Of a stretch of DNA of 64,000 bases, positions 60,720-64,000 are shown piece after piece. The notes beneath the pieces are model-generated. The model saw only the letters and a list, made by a program, of their open reading frames with translations, was not told the DNA's origin and made no database searches. A program made the position numbers and the translations under genes. The first letter of the stretch is position 1. Every line of letters starts with the position of its first letter. The DNA comes from Actinomadura rifamycini DSM 43936. GTDB taxonomy: Bacteria; Actinomycetota; Actinomycetes; Streptosporangiales; Streptosporangiaceae. The stretch is from contig NZ_AULB01000003.1 of assembly GCF_000425065.1 (NCBI RefSeq), forward strand, positions 1-64,000, in the 5' to 3' direction.

Positions 60720-63700
60720 TCCCCGTCGAGCTCCGCGGCGAGCTCGTCGATCTCGTCCTGGCTGACGTCCACCAGCGACAGGTCGGACGGCGTGAACCCG
60801 CCGACCGGGCCCGCGGCGGCGCCGTCCACGACGTGCGCGACGAGGCCGCGCAGCGCCGCCGTCCAGCGCCCCGCCAGGTCGGCGATCGCGGCGTCGTCGA
60901 ACAGGTCCGCGGCGTAGGTCCAGGTGGCGGTCAGTTCGGGGCCGTCCGGCAGGTCCCGGGTGTGGGCGTTCACCTCGATCGCGTGGACGAGCGCGAGCGC
61001 GTCGTCCTGCCCGCCGCCCAGGGCGTCGGACTCCTCCTGCGCGGCCGGGCCCCAGTCGGCGGCCTCCGGGGCGGCCGACCGCCCCAGGTAGTTGAACGCG
61101 ACCTGCGGGTGCGGGCGCCCGGCGAGCCGCGCCGCCGACGACGGGTTGAGGTACCGCAGCAGCCCGTACCCGATCCCGTTGTCGGGGATCTCCCGGAGCT
61201 GCTCCTTGACGCGTTTCAGCGCGGTCCCGACCGCCTGGCCGCCCTCGCGGACGTCGGACGGCTCCACCCAGCCCGCGTCGAGCCGCACCGGGAAGATCGA
61301 CGTGAACCAGCCGACCGTCCGCGACAGGTCCACGCCCGGGACGATCTCCTCGCGGCCGTGGCCCTCGAGGTCGACGAGCACCGCCGTCTCGTCCGTCACG
61401 CCCCGGTCGCGGCGCCACTCGGCGACGGCCAGCGCGAGCGCGGTGAGCAGCACGTCGTTGACCCGCCCGTGGAACGCGGCCGGGACGTCCGCGAGGAGCG
61501 GCCCGGTGACGTCGGCGGGCAGGCTCACCGTGCGGTGGCGGGCGGCGCCGAACGTGTCGGCGGCCGGGTCCAGCGGCCGCGCGCCCAGCGCGGGATCGGG
61601 CGTCGCGAGGACGTCCTCCCACAGCGGCAGCTCGGCGGCGCGGGCCGGGTCGGACGCCTCGGCGGCGAGCCGCTGCGCCCACCGGCGGAACGACGTCGGG
61701 ACGGGGTCGGGCGCCTCCCCGGCCCACGCGGTGACGAGGTCGGGCAGCAGCACCCGCCACGACACGCCGTCCACGACCAGGTGGTGCAGGGTGAGCAGGA
61801 GGCGGCCCGAGCGGTCCGGGCCGGCGTCGAACCAGACGAGCTGCGCCGTCGTCCCGGCCTCGGGGTCGAGCCGGGCGCGCGCGGCGCGGGCCTCCGCGGC
61901 GAGGACCGCCCGCAGCTCCGCGCCGTCCAGCCCGGCGACGTCCACGCGCCGGACGAGCGGCGCCGCGTCGACCGCCCCCCGCTCGGCGACCTCGAACTCG
62001 GCGCCGTGCACGCGGAGGCGGAGCATGTCGTGGTGGTCGATGACCATGCGCAGCGCCCGGGTCAGGTCCGCGACGCCGAGGGACGGCGGCACCTGGAGCA
62101 GCATGCGCTGGCTGTAGCCCGCGACCGGCCCGTCGAGGTCCCGGAACCAGTGCATGATCGGCGTCGCGGGAACCTGCCCGATCCCCGCGCCGGGCGGTTC
62201 CGCCTCGACCTGCTCGTCCTCCCCCACCGGCCGGGCGACCGCCGCGAGCTCCTCGACGGTCTGGTGCTGGAACACCTCGCGCGGACTCACCACCAAGCCG
62301 CTCTGACGGGCCCGGGAAACGAGCTGGATGGCGATGATGGAGTCGCCGCCGAGGTCGAAGAACCCGTCGTCCACCCCGACCCGCTCAAGGTTCAGCACCT
62401 CGGCGAACAGCCGGGCCAGGGTCTCTTCTTCGGGAGTGGAGGGAGTGCGGGAGGAGACCTTGGCCGACAGGTCCGGTTCGGGGAGCGCCTTGCGGTCGAG
62501 CTTCCCGTTCACCGTCAGCGGGAGGGCGTCCAGCTCGACGATGACCGCGGGAACCATGTAGTCCGGCAGGTCACGGCCCACAAACCGCCGCAGCTCCGAC
62601 GACTCGACGCCCGAGCCGACGACGTAGGCGACCAGGCGGTCGTCGCGCACGACGACAGCGGCGTCGCGGATGTCGCCGTGGCGGGTGAGGGCCGCCTCCA
62701 CCTCGCCCAGCTCGATCCGGAACCCACGCAGCTGAACCTGCTGGTCCGCGCGCCCGAGGTACTCCAGTGCCCCGTCGCGGCGCCATCGGCCCAGGTCACC
62801 CGTCCGGTACATGCGGGTGCCCGCTTTGCCGTGGGGGTCGGCGACGAACCGCTCGGCGGACAGTCCCGGACGGTCGAGGTAGCCGCGCGCGAGGCCGGGA
62901 CCCGCCACGTACAGCTCGCCCACGACGCCCGGCGGAACGGGCTGGAGGTAGTCGTCGAGCACGTAGACGCGCAGGTCGGGGATCCCGGTGCCGATGATGC
63001 TGCCGGGCGCGGTCGCCGCGTACGCACGGTCGAGGGCGATGTACGAGACGTGCACCGTGGTCTCGGTGATCCCGTACATGTTGACGAGCGTCGGAGCGTT
63101 CTCCGGATGCCGCGAGTACCAGTCGTCCAGACGGCCGAGTTCGAGAGCTTCCCCGCCGAAGACGACATAGCGCAGCACCGAAAGGTCGTGGCCCGGGTTC
63201 TCCCGGTCGGCGGCCATCAACTGGTAGAACGCCGACGGCGTCTGGTTGAGGACCGTCACCCGCTCCGCTTCGAGCAGGCGAAGGAAGTCCTGCGGCGACC
63301 GTGAAGTCATGTAGGGGACGACCACGAGACGGCCGCCGTACAGGAGCGAGCCCCACAGCTCCCACACCGAGAAGTCGAACGCGTACGAGTGGAACAGCGT
63401 CCACACGTCGTCCGGACCGAAGTCGAACCACTTCTCCGTAGAGCGCAGGAGTCGGACCACGTTCTGGTGCGGGACGACAACACCCTTCGGGCGGCCCGTC
63501 GAACCGGACGTGTAGATCACGTACGCCGGGTTGTCCGGGGAGATCGGCACGTCCAGGTTCGTGTCGTCGTATCCGGGAGCGTCGACGTCCTCCGGCCGGA
63601 TCGTCAGGACGGGACGGGCGTCGTCCAGCATGTACGCGATCCGATCCTCCGGATAATCCGGATCGATCGGCACATACGCCGCGCCCGCCTTCAACACCGC

Positions 63701-64000
63701 AAGGATCGCAACGACCAGCTCCGCCGAACGCGGCAGCGCCAGCGCAACGAACTGCTCCGGACCCACACCCCGCTCGACCAAGCGACGCGCCAACCGGTTC
63801 GCCCGCGCGTTCACCTCACCGAACGTCCACGACACCCCCTCGAACGACACCGCCACCGCGTCCGGACGCTCCGCCGCACGCGCCTCGAACAACGCAGGGA
63901 TCGTCGCCCGCTCGGCGACCGGGGCGCGGCCGCCCGCCCACGTGCGCAGGAGGGTGCGGCGCTCGGTGCGGTCGAGGACGTCGGCGGTGCCGATGGGGGC
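60704..64000 (-). CDS. NRPS module (C)-A-T-E, partial; threonine code
   Basis: 1098 residues visible; the start lies beyond the right edge. The first 30 residues are the C-to-A linker ([13 protein letters not shown]), so a C domain should precede. The adenylation domain has [15 protein letters not shown]-type A3 and YRTGDLGRW. Its specificity residues, by hand, are D F W N V G M V H K, one change from the known Thr code DFWNIGMVHK. The carrier is [14 protein letters not shown]. The epimerisation domain follows ([39 protein letters not shown]), so a D-Thr or D-allo-Thr residue is expected. The acidic C-terminus docks with the next module in the same operon. Confidence 0.93.
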   Translation of the reverse strand, partial: APIGTADVLDRTERRTLLRTWAGGRAPVAERATIPALFEARAAERPDAVAVSFEGVSWTFGEVNARANRLARRLVERGVGPEQFVALALPRSAELVVAILAVLKAGAAYVPIDPDYPEDRIAYMLDDARPVLTIRPEDVDAPGYDDTNLDVPISPDNPAYVIYTSGSTGRPKGVVVPHQNVVRLLRSTEKWFDFGPDDVWTLFHSYAFDFSVWELWGSLLYGGRLVVVPYMTSRSPQDFLRLLEAERVTVLNQTPSAFYQLMAADRENPGHDLSVLRYVVFGGEALELGRLDDWYSRHPENAPTLVNMYGITETTVHVSYIALDRAYAATAPGSIIGTGIPDLRVYVLDDYLQPVPPGVVGELYVAGPGLARGYLDRPGLSAERFVADPHGKAGTRMYRTGDLGRWRRDGALEYLGRADQQVQLRGFRIELGEVEAALTRHGDIRDAAVVVRDDRLVAYVVGSGVESSELRRFVGRDLPDYMVPAVIVELDALPLTVNGKLDRKALPEPDLSAKVSSRTPSTPEEETLARLFAEVLNLERVGVDDGFFDLGGDSIIAIQLVSRARQSGLVVSPREVFQHQTVEELAAVARPVGEDEQVEAEPPGAGIGQVPATPIMHWFRDLDGPVAGYSQRMLLQVPPSLGVADLTRALRMVIDHHDMLRLRVHGAEFEVAERGAVDAAPLVRRVDVAGLDGAELRAVLAAEARAARARLDPEAGTTAQLVWFDAGPDRSGRLLLTLHHLVVDGVSWRVLLPDLVTAWAGEAPDPVPTSFRRWAQRLAAEASDPARAAELPLWEDVLATPDPALGARPLDPAADTFGAARHRTVSLPADVTGPLLADVPAAFHGRVNDVLLTALALAVAEWRRDRGVTDETAVLVDLEGHGREEIVPGVDLSRTVGWFTSIFPVRLDAGWVEPSDVREGGQAVGTALKRVKEQLREIPDNGIGYGLLRYLNPSSAARLAGRPHPQVAFNYLGRSAAPEAADWGPAAQEESDALGGGQDDALALVHAIEVNAHTRDLPDGPELTATWTYAADLFDDAAIADLAGRWTAALRGLVAHVVDGAAAGPVGGFTPSDLSLVDVSQDEIDELAAELDGEWEDD

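Noticed and set aside
56568-60917. 1449-codon plus-strand frame opposite the NRPS gene
   Set aside because: The opposite strand carries complete C-A-T-TE signatures; this is a shadow frame rich in Arg/Gly/Val.

Overview
High-GC actinomycete chromosome, probably a member of the Streptosporangiales such as Actinomadura. This placement is inferred from base composition, frequent GTG/TTG starts, a Cvn 'conservon', a GPP34 protein, T7SS-like substrates, a large LuxR (LAL) regulator, an AfsR-type SARP and an NRPS locus. No tRNA, rRNA, CRISPR array or replication origin was seen.

Layout. 1-270 is the tail of an IS5-like transposase. 484-4057 holds a UvrD-type helicase and, tail to tail, a Ser/Thr kinase with a TPR-like tail. 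4367-5221 is an isocitrate-lyase/PEP-mutase superfamily enzyme. 5273-17452 is a DNA-processing island that looks defence-like: an HTH-N6-adenine methylase facing a co-directional run of a membrane-anchored DUF4352 protein, an ASCH-GTPase fusion, a very large SF1 helicase-nuclease with an Lsr2-like tail, and a Cas4/AddB-like PD-(D/E)XK protein. 17664-19439 carries T7SS-like genes broken by two apparent single-G losses. 19458-21380 holds two tandem paralogues of unknown function.

21417-27834 is the most striking region. A lipase-like/acetoacetate-decarboxylase-like fusion, a cyclooxygenase-like haem dioxygenase and a cytochrome P450 with a non-canonical I-helix form one tightly overlapped operon. 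An acyl-CoA desaturase is read divergently from it. Together they read like a bacterial oxylipin (Ppo/prostanoid-type) pathway: desaturate, release, dioxygenate, rearrange.

27660-31973 is a complete Cvn operon (histidine-kinase-like CvnA, roadblock CvnB, DUF742 CvnC, GTPase CvnD, P450 CvnE). The P450 lacks the EXXR motif, and its 3' end overlaps the desaturase antisense through an 11-copy 9-bp repeat. 32444-37197 is an AfsR/SARP regulator and a DHA2 exporter. 37282-39168 is an SPFH - ribbon-helix-helix - GPP34 operon behind a perfect 16-bp palindrome. 39293-53626 is mostly housekeeping or stress genes (acyltransferase, DEDDh exonuclease, anti-sigma/ankyrin fusion, esterases, MscS channel, glycosyltransferase, LAL regulator, Ddn-hemerythrin fusion, ornithine cyclodeaminase family, Mce/Mla-type ATPase). 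54025-55083 is a secreted chymotrypsin-like protease.

55196-64000 (minus strand) is the 3' end of an NRPS cluster: an A-T-E module whose specificity residues match the threonine code, a terminal C-A-T-TE module, an MbtH protein, a GNAT acetyltransferase and a type II thioesterase. The cluster continues beyond the right edge.
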